20,528 nucleotides of DNA, from the NCBI GenBank assembly GCA_025356765.1, contig JANXRO010000069.1, positions 1 to 20,528 of the forward strand, in the 5' to 3' direction. The number at the start of each line of letters is the position of its first letter. Position 1 is the first letter of the stretch. The stretch is from Hyphomicrobiales bacterium. GTDB taxonomy: Bacteria; Pseudomonadota; Alphaproteobacteria; Rhizobiales; Aestuariivirgaceae. The position numbers were made by a program, and so were the translations under genes. Below the pieces are notes generated by a model. It ran no database searches. It was not told the DNA's origin and saw nothing but the letters and a program-made list of their open reading frames with translations. Shown here one piece after another: positions 13,940 through 20,528 of this stretch.

Positions 13940-14688
13940 TTGACGTCGAAAACCTCAACGTCACATTCAAAAGTGGCAATGCCTTGATGCATGCGGTGCG
14001 CGATGTTTCGTTCTTTGTAGAGGAAGGCGAAACTTTCGGAATTGTTGGCGAATCCGGCTCGGGAAAATCTTCTGTTTTGCGCGCCATTGCAGGGTTAATT
14101 GAATCAACACATTCAAAGCTCAGCATTAATGGCAAACCCACTTCTGCTAGACAGGCACGTGAGAACAGCCGCCTTATGCAGATGGTGTTTCAAGACCCCT
14201 ATGGTTCACTGCACCCGCGCCACACAGTAGATAGCATTTTGCGCGAAGCGTTAATTATTCACAGCATCGACAATCAAGACAAATGCATTTTGAAAGCTAT
14301 TGCTGATGTCGGCTTAGGCGTTGAGCATCGTTACCGTTATCCACACCAGCTTTCAGGTGGTCAACGCCAACGCGTTGCCATTGCGCGTGCTTTGATTTTA
14401 AGCCCACCAATTCTGCTGCTGGATGAACCCACGTCCGCATTGGATGTTTCTGTGCAGGCTGAAATTCTTAATCTGCTTGGGCGGCTAAGGGAAAGCTACA
14501 GCCTTACAAATATCTTGGTGAGCCATGATCTGGCGGTGGTGGCGCATCTTTGCTCGCGCATAGCCGTCATGCAATTTGGGCGGATCGTTGAAGTTATCAG
14601 TGCTGAAGATTTGCGCCGTGGGAAGACAAAAGAAGCCTATACTGCAGAGCTGATTTTCGCCAGCCGAGGGTTTTCTCGCGTTTCTTGA
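13936..14688 (+). CDS. oligopeptide-type ABC transporter ATP-binding protein, DppF/OppF family, short form
   Basis: This is a 250-residue ATPase that pairs with the preceding one. Walker A GESGSGKSS is at 38-46, Q-loop FQDPYGSLHP at 85-94 as in DppF, signature LSGGQRQR at 139-146, Walker B ILLLDE at 159-164 and H-loop VSHDLAVV follows. It ends with AYTAELI and a short tail, so the C-terminal extension of classical OppF (about 320 residues) is missing. Its length is closer to NikE. It starts in an ATGA overlap and is followed by a 115-base gap with a small hairpin before the binding-protein gene. Confidence 0.92.
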   Translation: MIDVENLNVTFKSGNALMHAVRDVSFFVEEGETFGIVGESGSGKSSVLRAIAGLIESTHSKLSINGKPTSARQARENSRLMQMVFQDPYGSLHPRHTVDSILREALIIHSIDNQDKCILKAIADVGLGVEHRYRYPHQLSGGQRQRVAIARALILSPPILLLDEPTSALDVSVQAEILNLLGRLRESYSLTNILVSHDLAVVAHLCSRIAVMQFGRIVEVISAEDLRRGKTKEAYTAELIFASRGFSRVS

Positions 14689-14707
14689 ATTTAGTTTTCC
14701 TCAACAA

Positions 14708-14723
14708 TCTGGCCCTTGCCAGA
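14708..14723 (+). other. small hairpin between the ATPase and binding-protein genes
   Basis: TCTGGC, loop CCTT, then GCCAGA is a perfect six-base stem with a tetraloop, 20 bases after the ATPase stop. No T tract follows on the plus strand, so it is more likely an RNA stability or processing element than a terminator. The rest of the 115-base gap is AT-rich and ends in the Shine-Dalgarno GAGGAG at 14792-14797; a separate promoter for the binding protein could be there, but I cannot identify one. Confidence 0.35.
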
Positions 14724-14803
14724 CGTTCAAAAAAATCGTCATATCTTTTTAAATAATAGCCGTTTCTGGATTTTAAAAAACGCAAAACTTTGAGGAGAAA
14801 AAA

Positions 14804-16393
14804 ATGTTGAAGTCTTTGAAATATGCTCTGCTCGCTGGAGCCTTGGTTGCTATGAGCCCCATGGCGCTGGCTGAAACACCGAAAGACACGTTGGTTATTG
14901 CTGAAAACATTGATGACATTATTTCTCTCGATCCGGCTGAAGCCTATGAGCTGACAGGCATTCAAGTATTAGCTAACACCTATGATCGCATCATGCGCTT
15001 TGACCCCAGCGACATTACCAAGCTTGTAGGTGGCGTGGCTGAAGGCAGCACGGTGAGCGAAGACGGCAAAACCTTTACCTATAAAATTCGTTCAGGCCTG
15101 AAGTTTGCGTCTGGCAATCCTGTAACCGCAAAAGATGCAGCATGGTCTTTGCAGCGTGTGATCAAGTTGGAAAAAACGCCTGTGTTCCTGTTGTCGCAAT
15201 TAGGCTGGACCAAAGACAACATTGATAAAATGGTAACCGCACCAGATGATTCAACTTTGGTGGTGAGCATTGGCGTAGATTTTGCGCCTTCACTTGTCAA
15301 CGCGTTGCTGTCGTCCGTTGTTGGTTCTGTGGTTGATATGAAGACAGCGATGTCTCACGAAAAAGATGGCGACTTTGGCTATGCATGGCTGAAAACCAAT
15401 TCGGCAGGCTCTGGTGCTTACACTTTGAAAGCCTGGAAGCCTAATGAGAGTGTTTCACTTGAAGTAAACCCCACATATCGTGGTGGCGAAGCGCCGATGA
15501 AGCGTGTTGTGTTGCGCCATGTGCCAGAGCCAGCAGCCCAGCGCCTTTTGATTGAAAAGGGTGATGTGGATGTGGCCTTGAACATGACTGGCGATCAGGT
15601 CGCTGGCCTCAAAGGCAACAAGGATGTGACCATCACAGATTCCCCCCAAGCCCTACTCTACTACATCGGCATGAACCTCAAAACCAAAGAACTGCAAGAT
15701 GTGCGCGTGCGCCAAGCGTTGCGCTATTTGATCGATTATGATGGTATCGCCAATTCAATAATGAATGGTGGTGCAAAGGTTCATCAATCCTTCTGGGCCT
15801 CCGGCTTCTGGGCTGCTTTGGATGACAATCCTTATAAGCTTGACCCTGAAAAGGCCAAAGCATTGCTGAAAGATGCGGGTTATCCTGATGGCTTCTCGAT
15901 TGATCTTGATGCACCAAACTCTTCGCCATTTTCAAATCTTGCTCAGTCTGTGCAGGCAACAATGGCGAAAGGTGGCGTGAAGGTGAACATCATTCCTTCA
16001 GAAACCAAAGCGTTGCTCACCAAATATCGTGCCCGTCAACATCAATTGCTGATGATCTATTGGGGCCCGGATTATATGGATCCACACACCAACGCTGATG
16101 GCTTTGCAAATAACCTCGACAACACGGATGCGGCAACAAAGGGCAAGCCTTTGGCGTGGCGCAATTCCTGGGCCGATGATGATGTGAACAAGATGACGGC
16201 CAGTGCCGTGCGTGAGCGCGATGAGGCAAAGCGCAAGCAGATGTATCTCGATGAACAGAAAAAGGTTCTGGATGTTGGTCCATTCGCAATCATGTTCCAG
16301 GAAACCAAGCAGGTTGCTGAACGCGCCAATGTGAAGAACTTCATTTTCGGCCCCAGCGCAGACGTCGTTTATTACAACCTGACAACCAAGTAA
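14804..16393 (+). CDS. peptide-type ABC transporter substrate-binding protein (family 5)
   Basis: This is a 529-residue periplasmic protein, the normal size for DppA/OppA. A Sec signal peptide (MLKSLKYALLAGALV..., MALA-E) should be cut near residue 23. The mature part shows SLDPAEAYELTGIQVLANTYDRI, then EDGKTFTYKIRSGLKFASGNPVTAKDAAWS, both standard for SBP family 5, and later DVRVRQALRYLIDYDGI and YWGPDYMDPHTNADGF. Good Shine-Dalgarno GAGGAG ahead of ATG 14804. It supplies the importer encoded just upstream. Family 5 members bind di- and oligopeptides, nickel complexes, some sugars and murein peptides. The adjacent peptidase favours a peptide ligand. The sequence alone does not decide. Confidence 0.92.
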   Translation: MLKSLKYALLAGALVAMSPMALAETPKDTLVIAENIDDIISLDPAEAYELTGIQVLANTYDRIMRFDPSDITKLVGGVAEGSTVSEDGKTFTYKIRSGLKFASGNPVTAKDAAWSLQRVIKLEKTPVFLLSQLGWTKDNIDKMVTAPDDSTLVVSIGVDFAPSLVNALLSSVVGSVVDMKTAMSHEKDGDFGYAWLKTNSAGSGAYTLKAWKPNESVSLEVNPTYRGGEAPMKRVVLRHVPEPAAQRLLIEKGDVDVALNMTGDQVAGLKGNKDVTITDSPQALLYYIGMNLKTKELQDVRVRQALRYLIDYDGIANSIMNGGAKVHQSFWASGFWAALDDNPYKLDPEKAKALLKDAGYPDGFSIDLDAPNSSPFSNLAQSVQATMAKGGVKVNIIPSETKALLTKYRARQHQLLMIYWGPDYMDPHTNADGFANNLDNTDAATKGKPLAWRNSWADDDVNKMTASAVRERDEAKRKQMYLDEQKKVLDVGPFAIMFQETKQVAERANVKNFIFGPSADVVYYNLTTK

Positions 16394-16404
16394 CAAAGGG
16401 CGCG

Positions 16405-17607
16405 ATGGCGGGCTATCTCAACCGGTGTCGCGCCAGCACATTGATGGAAGAGCAAGGGCTATCTGCCCTTGTTCTTTCCCAGCCTGAAACCATAACTTAT
16501 GCCACTGGGGCTTTTGCAGGTGTTGCAAGTTTCTGGCGGCGCGCGGGTGCTGCGTTTGTAGTTGTGCCAGCAGATGCTTCCCGCCCGATGGTTGCCATTG
16601 TTGGTGATTTGCAAGCCAAAAAATTTTCAATTCAATCTGGAATCTCGGATGTTCGAAGCCACCGTATTTGGGTGGAGACAGGCAGCATTTCGCAGCCAGA
16701 TTTTGATAAGCCCAAACGCAGCCCAAGACCTGCGCAATTTGATCTCAAACGATCCCTTGCGTTGTTGCGCGATGTGTTGGCAGAGCAAGGTTTGCTCAAA
16801 TCTAAAATCGGGTTGGAGCTTGGGTTTGTTCCCGCAGCAGATTATCTAACCTTCACGAAACTTGATGTGCAATGGCAGGACTGTACGCGCATCGTTGAAC
16901 GTCTGCGCTCAATCAAACACCGTGATGAGATTGTGAAACTCACCATCGCCGCAGAGCTGGCCGAGGCGGGCCGTAAACAATTGATCAACTCCATTACTTT
17001 AGGCCAAACATCTGAACAGATGGTGGAGGTCTGGCGAAACGCAGTATTAGTTGCTGCCGCATTGCGCAAGCTCAATCCACCCTCTTCCACTTGGGCTTAC
17101 ATCAGTGTGGGTGGCGACGGCTTTGCTGCCGGTGGCAAGGCCCAGCGCGGCGACTTAATCAAGATCGATGTGGGGTGCGTTATTGATGGCTATAGCTCAG
17201 ATGGTGCGCGCACGGTATCACTTGGCAAGCCCAATAGTGAAGCCGTAAAAGTTTACGATGCTTTGCACCGCGCTTTTGATGCAGGCTTTGCGCTTTTAAA
17301 ACCTGGCACTGCTCTCAAAGATGTTTACGCAGGCACGGCAACCTCAATGTGGAATAGCGGATTTGAAACTTATGGCCGAGGTCATTTCGGCCACGGTGTT
17401 GGGGCTTCAATTTGGAGCGAAGAGTGGCCATTCATAGCGGCCCTAGAAACTGCGGCGATTGAACCCAACATGGTTTTGGCGTTTGAAACACCGTGGTATA
17501 TCGAAGGCTTGGGTGGCTTCATCATCGAAGACCAGATGGTGATCACCGAAACCGGACTGGACATTGTCGCCCCCGCCCCCAGAAATTTGCGAGTGATTGA
17601 CGTTTGA
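16405..17607 (+). CDS. M24-family metallopeptidase (Xaa-Pro aminopeptidase/dipeptidase type)
   Basis: This is a 400-residue cytoplasmic peptidase. The N-terminal creatinase-like domain covers about 1-165, and the pita-bread catalytic domain covers about 170-395. All five metal ligands of the family are present: Asp255 and Asp266 in IDVGCVIDGYSSDGARTVSL, His330 in GHFGHGVG, Glu361 in FETPWY, and Glu375 in IIEDQMVI. It should therefore be an active two-metal enzyme. M24 members cut Xaa-Pro bonds, but relatives also act on other dipeptides, creatine or DMSP. It begins 11 bases after the binding-protein stop, so it most likely processes the imported compound after uptake. The Pro specificity is assumed from the family only. 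Confidence 0.9.
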   Translation: MAGYLNRCRASTLMEEQGLSALVLSQPETITYATGAFAGVASFWRRAGAAFVVVPADASRPMVAIVGDLQAKKFSIQSGISDVRSHRIWVETGSISQPDFDKPKRSPRPAQFDLKRSLALLRDVLAEQGLLKSKIGLELGFVPAADYLTFTKLDVQWQDCTRIVERLRSIKHRDEIVKLTIAAELAEAGRKQLINSITLGQTSEQMVEVWRNAVLVAAALRKLNPPSSTWAYISVGGDGFAAGGKAQRGDLIKIDVGCVIDGYSSDGARTVSLGKPNSEAVKVYDALHRAFDAGFALLKPGTALKDVYAGTATSMWNSGFETYGRGHFGHGVGASIWSEEWPFIAALETAAIEPNMVLAFETPWYIEGLGGFIIEDQMVITETGLDIVAPAPRNLRVIDV

Positions 17608-17619
17608 AGTCAAGCTGTT

Positions 17620-17649
17620 GCCGATTTCTCCCTAGCTATCGGCGGAGAA
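17620..17649 (+). other. possible pseudoknot or hairpin after the peptidase gene
   Basis: GCCGAT (17620-17625) pairs with ATCGGC (17638-17643), and the adjacent TTCTCC (17626-17631) pairs with GGAGAA (17644-17649). The two six-base stems interleave in the order expected for an H-type pseudoknot. It lies 13 bases past the peptidase stop. No T tract follows. The rest of the 230-base gap to the LacI gene contains no credible gene; an AAAGGAG at about 17726-17732 has no start codon in reach. Confidence 0.3.
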
Positions 17650-17837
17650 TATTTGAGAGTGCTTGCTGGCACAGCACAGCTTGGCTGCAAGTGACAGCTA
17701 ACTGCATTGAACATTCTTTCTTCCAAAGGAGCCCGTAAATTTTCGCTTGCCGAACACCGCGAAAGATGGGTAGGCAACTTAAGGCAAGCAATAAGCCATC
17801 ACAAAGCAATGCTTGAAAGCGCAGACACAAGGTAATC

Positions 17838-18857
17838 ATGGTTACTCTCAGGGAAATTGCCAAAGCTGTTGGCGTATCAAGCGCAACTGTCTCCCGAGTT
17901 CTGAACTTTGATGCCACGCTTGCGGTCACGGCAGAAACACGGCGCGCGGTTTTGGAAAAGGCCGAAGCACTGAACTATGAAACGCCGCGCCACCGCAAGA
18001 AAAAGCTCGAACGTCAAATCGGCAAAATCATTATGGTTCATTTCCTCAGCCCCGATCAAGAATTGAATGACCCCTATTATGTGAGCCTAAGGCTTGGCGT
18101 GGAACGCCGCTGCCAAAAACATGGAATTGAGATTGCCAAACTCTATAGCAACGACCAACCGCTCAATGCCGCAGTGTTGCGTAAAGCCTTTGGCGTGATT
18201 GTTGTAGGGCACTACCGCGAGAGCGGACTTGAGTGGTTGGTCAGCAATTGCCGCCACCTCGTGTTTGCTGATTTTTGTCCAGATTCAGATGAATATGACT
18301 GTGTTCAGAATGATTTTGTCCATGCAACGCTGAAGTTGATGGACGCGTTGGCGGCCATGGATTATCGGCGCATTGCGTTCATCGGCTGGGCTAGTAGCCG
18401 CGGTGTCGGGCCCTATAGCGAAGTGCGTTGTCGCACTTATAGTGAATGGGCAAAGAAGCGGGGTCTCTTCGATCAAAAGCTTTGCCTGATCGCACGCAAT
18501 AACGAGGAGAGTGGTTACGAGTTGGCACTTAAACTGTTGAAGCGCGCTAAACGCCCAGACGCTATAGTGACGGCCAGCGATAACATGGCGGTGGGCGTTT
18601 ACAGGGCCCTTCAGGAGCGCGGCGTGAAGATTGGCAAAGACATTGCTGTAAGCAGTTTCAATGATATTTCTGTGGCACAGTTTCTGCACCCTCCCCTTTC
18701 AACCATTCGCTTGCCTTCAGAAGAGATTGGCGAAACGGCTGTAGATTTGCTGATGGAACGTGCCGCAGGCCGCACAATCGGTAAACAAGTTACTCTTGCT
18801 TCGCAGCTCATATGGCGCGGCAGCACCCGAAATCCCGGTAGGACTGCAAAAGTTTAG
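17838..18857 (+). CDS. LacI-family transcriptional regulator, EbgR-like
   Basis: This is a 339-residue regulator. The N-terminal LacI helix-turn-helix is TLREIAKAVGVSSATVSRVL (3-22), followed by the hinge region and a periplasmic-binding-protein-like sensor (about 60-330) with ASDNMAVGVYRAL and the final IRLPSEEIGETAVDLL. The start of the protein, with a 'TVSRVLN-D--L-V---T' pattern and LNYETPR after it, recalls E. coli EbgR, which controls a beta-galactosidase operon. AAGG nine bases before ATG 17838 is a weak ribosome site. Its stop codon overlaps a palindrome that may be its own operator for the transporter genes downstream. The inducer is probably the sugar carried by that transporter, perhaps a galactoside. 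Confidence 0.9.
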   Translation: MVTLREIAKAVGVSSATVSRVLNFDATLAVTAETRRAVLEKAEALNYETPRHRKKKLERQIGKIIMVHFLSPDQELNDPYYVSLRLGVERRCQKHGIEIAKLYSNDQPLNAAVLRKAFGVIVVGHYRESGLEWLVSNCRHLVFADFCPDSDEYDCVQNDFVHATLKLMDALAAMDYRRIAFIGWASSRGVGPYSEVRCRTYSEWAKKRGLFDQKLCLIARNNEESGYELALKLLKRAKRPDAIVTASDNMAVGVYRALQERGVKIGKDIAVSSFNDISVAQFLHPPLSTIRLPSEEIGETAVDLLMERAAGRTIGKQVTLASQLIWRGSTRNPGRTAKV

Positions 18858-18869
18858 TAAATATTTACT
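18856..18869 (+). promoter_or_regulatory. perfect 14-bp palindrome AGTAAATATTTACT, candidate LacI-type operator
   Basis: The palindrome overlaps the last two bases of the regulator's TAG stop codon and lies 80 bases before the binding-protein start. LacI-family proteins bind such symmetrical sites as dimers, although most known sites have a central CG, which this lacks. No second copy was seen by eye in the gap before the regulator gene. It could instead be part of an RNA hairpin, but the loop would be very small. Confidence 0.45.
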
Positions 18870-18949
18870 GGAACTCTTGCGTGTTGCAAAAATTCTTCGT
18901 AGGCTCTCTCATCAGCTCATCAAAAACGAAGCTGAATTGGGAGGATTGA

Positions 18950-20227
18950 ATGAAGAAAAATGTGCTCAACCGGCGCAATGTTGTTGCTGGCGCTCTTGTT
19001 GGATTTAGTTTTTTGGCGGCCAGCGCTGCCCAAGCCGCAACCACTGTAACCGTTTGGTGCTGGGATAAAGACTTTAACGGCGCGACGATGAAGGAAGCCG
19101 CAGCTCGCTATACAAAGTTACATCCAGATTTCACCATCAACGTTGTTGATTTTGCCAAACCGGACATGGAACAGAAGCTCCAGGCTCAGCTCGCTTCGGG
19201 CACCACTGACGGTCTGCCCGATATCGTGTTGATTGAGGACTATGGCGCTCAGAAATATCTGCAGTCTTTCACCAAAGATTTTGAACCGTTATCAGACACC
19301 AAGGCTATCGACTACAAAACCTTCGCTCCTTACAAGGTGGCACTATCCACGGTGGCCGGTAAAACTTACTCATTGCCATTTGACTCAGGCGATTCAGCGC
19401 TCTTCTATCGCTCCGACTATCTTGCGCAAGCTGGCTACAAAGCCGAAGATCTGAACAACATCACTTGGGATAAGTTGATTGAAATCGGCAAGGCCGTTGA
19501 AGCCAAAACCGGCCATAAGATGCTGGATCTTGACCTGAATGACGACGGTATATTTCGTATCATGTTGCAATCCGCTGGCGGATGGTTTTTCACACCAGAC
19601 GGCAAATCTGATATCACCAGCCCAGCCTTCAAAGCAGCGCTATCACAATATGCCAAGCTTTTGCAGTCGGGCATCTACAAGCCAGTCTCTGGCTGGGCTG
19701 ATTATACCGGTGGCTTCACCTCAGGCCAGATTGCCGCAACCGTGACCGGCGTTTGGATCGTGGGCACCATCAAGTCTGTCGCCGATCAATCTGGCAAATG
19801 GGGCATCGCGCCTACACCTCGGCTCGACGTGAAGGGCGCTGTCAATGCGTCCAACCTTGGCGGTTCCAGCTGGTATGTTTTGTCCTCAGCCAAAAACAAG
19901 GCAACTGCCGTCGATTTCTTGGCTCAGGTTTGGGGCAAGGACAAAGACTTCTACCAAAAAATCTTGGTTGGTCAGGGCGCGTTTGGCACCTTGCTGCCAG
20001 CACGTGAAGGTGATGCTTTCAAAGCCAGTGATGCATTCTTTGGTGGCGCACCTGTTTGGCAAAACTTCAGCACTTGGTTGGCCGCGATTCCACCTGTGAA
20101 TTTTGGCACCTTCACCAATGAAGCTGATGCAGCAGTTGATGCTCAAATTGCTGGTCTTGCCAAGGGCGGCTCAGTCGATGACGCCATCAAAGCAATTGAT
20201 GCTCAGCTGAAGCAACAGATGCAGTAA
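18950..20227 (+). CDS. sugar ABC transporter substrate-binding protein (family 1), LacE-like
   Basis: This is a 425-residue periplasmic protein. The signal peptide starts MKKNVLNRRNVVAGALVG and ends SAAQA-A near residue 29; the twin arginine followed by NVVAG makes Tat export possible, though the usual S/T before RR is Asn. The mature protein has TVTVWCWDKDFNGATMKEAA, KLHPDFTINVVDF, DGLPDIVLIEDYGAQKYL and LPFDSGDSALFYR, a pattern that resembles the lactose-binding LacE group of Rhizobiaceae. GGGAGG at about 18940-18945 is a good ribosome site before ATG 18950. With the EbgR-like regulator this suggests beta-galactoside or related oligosaccharide uptake. The ligand is inferred. Confidence 0.9.
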   Translation: MKKNVLNRRNVVAGALVGFSFLAASAAQAATTVTVWCWDKDFNGATMKEAAARYTKLHPDFTINVVDFAKPDMEQKLQAQLASGTTDGLPDIVLIEDYGAQKYLQSFTKDFEPLSDTKAIDYKTFAPYKVALSTVAGKTYSLPFDSGDSALFYRSDYLAQAGYKAEDLNNITWDKLIEIGKAVEAKTGHKMLDLDLNDDGIFRIMLQSAGGWFFTPDGKSDITSPAFKAALSQYAKLLQSGIYKPVSGWADYTGGFTSGQIAATVTGVWIVGTIKSVADQSGKWGIAPTPRLDVKGAVNASNLGGSSWYVLSSAKNKATAVDFLAQVWGKDKDFYQKILVGQGAFGTLLPAREGDAFKASDAFFGGAPVWQNFSTWLAAIPPVNFGTFTNEADAAVDAQIAGLAKGGSVDDAIKAIDAQLKQQMQ

Positions 20228-20235
20228 TCCACCCC

Positions 20236-20257
20236 GATCAACTTGCAAAAGTTGATC
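20236..20257 (+). other. intercistronic hairpin 1
   Basis: GATCAACTT, loop GCAA, AAGTTGATC: a perfect nine-base stem with a GNRA tetraloop, nine bases after the binding-protein stop. GNRA loops are unusually stable in RNA. No T run follows, so it is more likely a 3'-end stabiliser than a terminator. Confidence 0.65.
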
Positions 20258-20267
20258 CAACATAAAA

Positions 20268-20311
20268 CCAGGGCGATTTTGACTTTTCGGAGAAAAGTCA
20301 AAACGCTCTGG
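20268..20311 (+). terminator. intercistronic hairpin 2, long stem, attenuator or stabiliser
   Basis: Bases 20268-20287 (starting CCAGGGCG, ending GACTTTT) pair with 20293-20311 (AAAAGTCAAAACG, then CTCTGG) around the loop CGGAG. The stem is about 19 bp with a single bulge and one G-U or mismatch pair. No T tract follows on the plus strand; the U-rich arm is internal. It lies between the binding-protein and permease genes and is expected to block 3' exonucleases. Confidence 0.65.
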
Positions 20312-20339
20312 GGCTGTGCGGTGAAAGCCGCGTGGCCCC
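20310..20339 (+). other. intercistronic hairpin 3
   Basis: GGGGC, TGT, GCGG, loop TGAAAG, CCGC, GTG, GCCCC form a 12-bp stem in which the three middle pairs are G-U. It overlaps hairpin 2 by two bases, so the two may compete or stack. It ends 18 bases before the permease ATG and may also limit access to that start. Confidence 0.55.
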
Positions 20340-20357
20340 ACCTTTTGAGTTCACGTG

Positions 20358-20528
20358 ATGGCGCAGGCTACAGGCAAAACCACACTCACAGGCTGGCTTT
20401 TCAAGGGCCCAGCTTTAACGCTGCTTGCCTTCTTCATGGTCTATCCGATCCTGTCGTCCCTTTGGATGAGTTTGCAGATCGGCAAAGGCATGAACTTTTC
20501 CTTTGGCGGCTTCGCCAATATGTGGCGC
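20358..20528 (+). CDS. sugar ABC transporter permease, MalF type, N-terminal part (3' partial)
   Basis: The first 57 residues are present before the window ends. A short hydrophilic start is followed by the first membrane helix (about 15-38) with FFMVYPILSSLWMSL, the classical MalF-type N-terminal pattern, then GGFANMW, which matches the usual 'GL-NF--' segment. ATG 20358 is chosen because it opens this pattern; a GTG one codon earlier is also in frame. It lies 130 bases after the binding-protein gene behind three hairpins and is its likely membrane partner. Confidence 0.85.
   Translation, partial: MAQATGKTTLTGWLFKGPALTLLAFFMVYPILSSLWMSLQIGKGMNFSFGGFANMWR

Noticed and set aside
13103..16393. 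Nickel importer instead of peptide importer
   Set aside because: ATPase lengths are Nik-like, but the neighbouring M24 peptidase and the binding-protein motifs favour a peptide; not fully excluded.
17636..17929. 97-codon minus-strand frame covering most of the gap before the LacI gene
   Set aside because: No ribosome site or recognisable domain, and it overlaps the DNA-binding region of the regulator.
1..20528. tRNA, rRNA, CRISPR arrays, insertion sequences, toxin-antitoxin or phage-defence genes
   Set aside because: I looked for array-like repeats, transposase or integrase motifs and cloverleaf genes and found none; the accessory content is catabolic and transport genes.

Overview
The window looks like an alphaproteobacterial chromosome segment, probably Hyphomicrobiales or a relative. 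This is judged from protein character, moderate GC (roughly half), tightly coupled operons, and a typical set of ABC importers with GntR and LacI regulators. It holds one amino-sugar catabolic locus, one oligopeptide-type importer locus and the start of a second sugar importer locus. There are no RNA genes, insertion sequences or CRISPR arrays that I can see, and no gene-free stretch longer than about 230 bases.

Region 1 (2-271): the 3' end of an amidohydrolase-family gene, convergent with the next operon. Region 2 (347-5187, minus strand): a five-gene operon transcribed as BadF-family amino-sugar kinase, GntR/UTRA regulator, SIS-domain glucosamine-6-P deaminase (NagB-II type), GlcNAc-6-P deacetylase (nagA), and a Gfo/Idh/MocA protein. 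All four junctions are ATGA overlaps. A hairpin with a T tract ends it at about 300-336. Region 3 (5322-10440, plus strand, divergent): murQ (MurNAc-6-P etherase), a sugar-binding protein, two MalF/MalG-type permeases and a MalK/UgpC-type ATPase. The 134-bp divergent spacer carries two mirror-image operators. Each is a pair of TTGGTAT direct repeats 11 bp apart, ending just upstream of its start codon. They are the likely sites of the GntR regulator encoded in region 2.

Regions 2 and 3 together make a nearly complete route for peptidoglycan sugars. MurNAc and/or GlcNAc would enter by ABC transport and be phosphorylated by the kinase. MurQ would remove the lactyl ether from MurNAc-6-P, NagA would deacetylate GlcNAc-6-P, and the SIS deaminase would give fructose-6-P. 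Region 4 (10647-17607) adds a GAF-domain protein, a complete Dpp/Opp-type importer (two permeases, two short ATPases, binding protein) and an M24 metallopeptidase with all metal ligands. It fits uptake of a peptide, conceivably the peptide part of muropeptides, but it lacks the TTGGTAT operator, so the link to regions 2 and 3 is only positional.

Region 5 (17838-20528) is a separate unit: an EbgR-like LacI regulator, a perfect 14-bp palindrome at its stop codon, a LacE-like sugar-binding protein, three consecutive RNA hairpins, and the first 57 codons of a permease cut by the window edge. Hairpins also sit between binding-protein and permease genes in region 3, suggesting that binding proteins are made in excess over membrane subunits.
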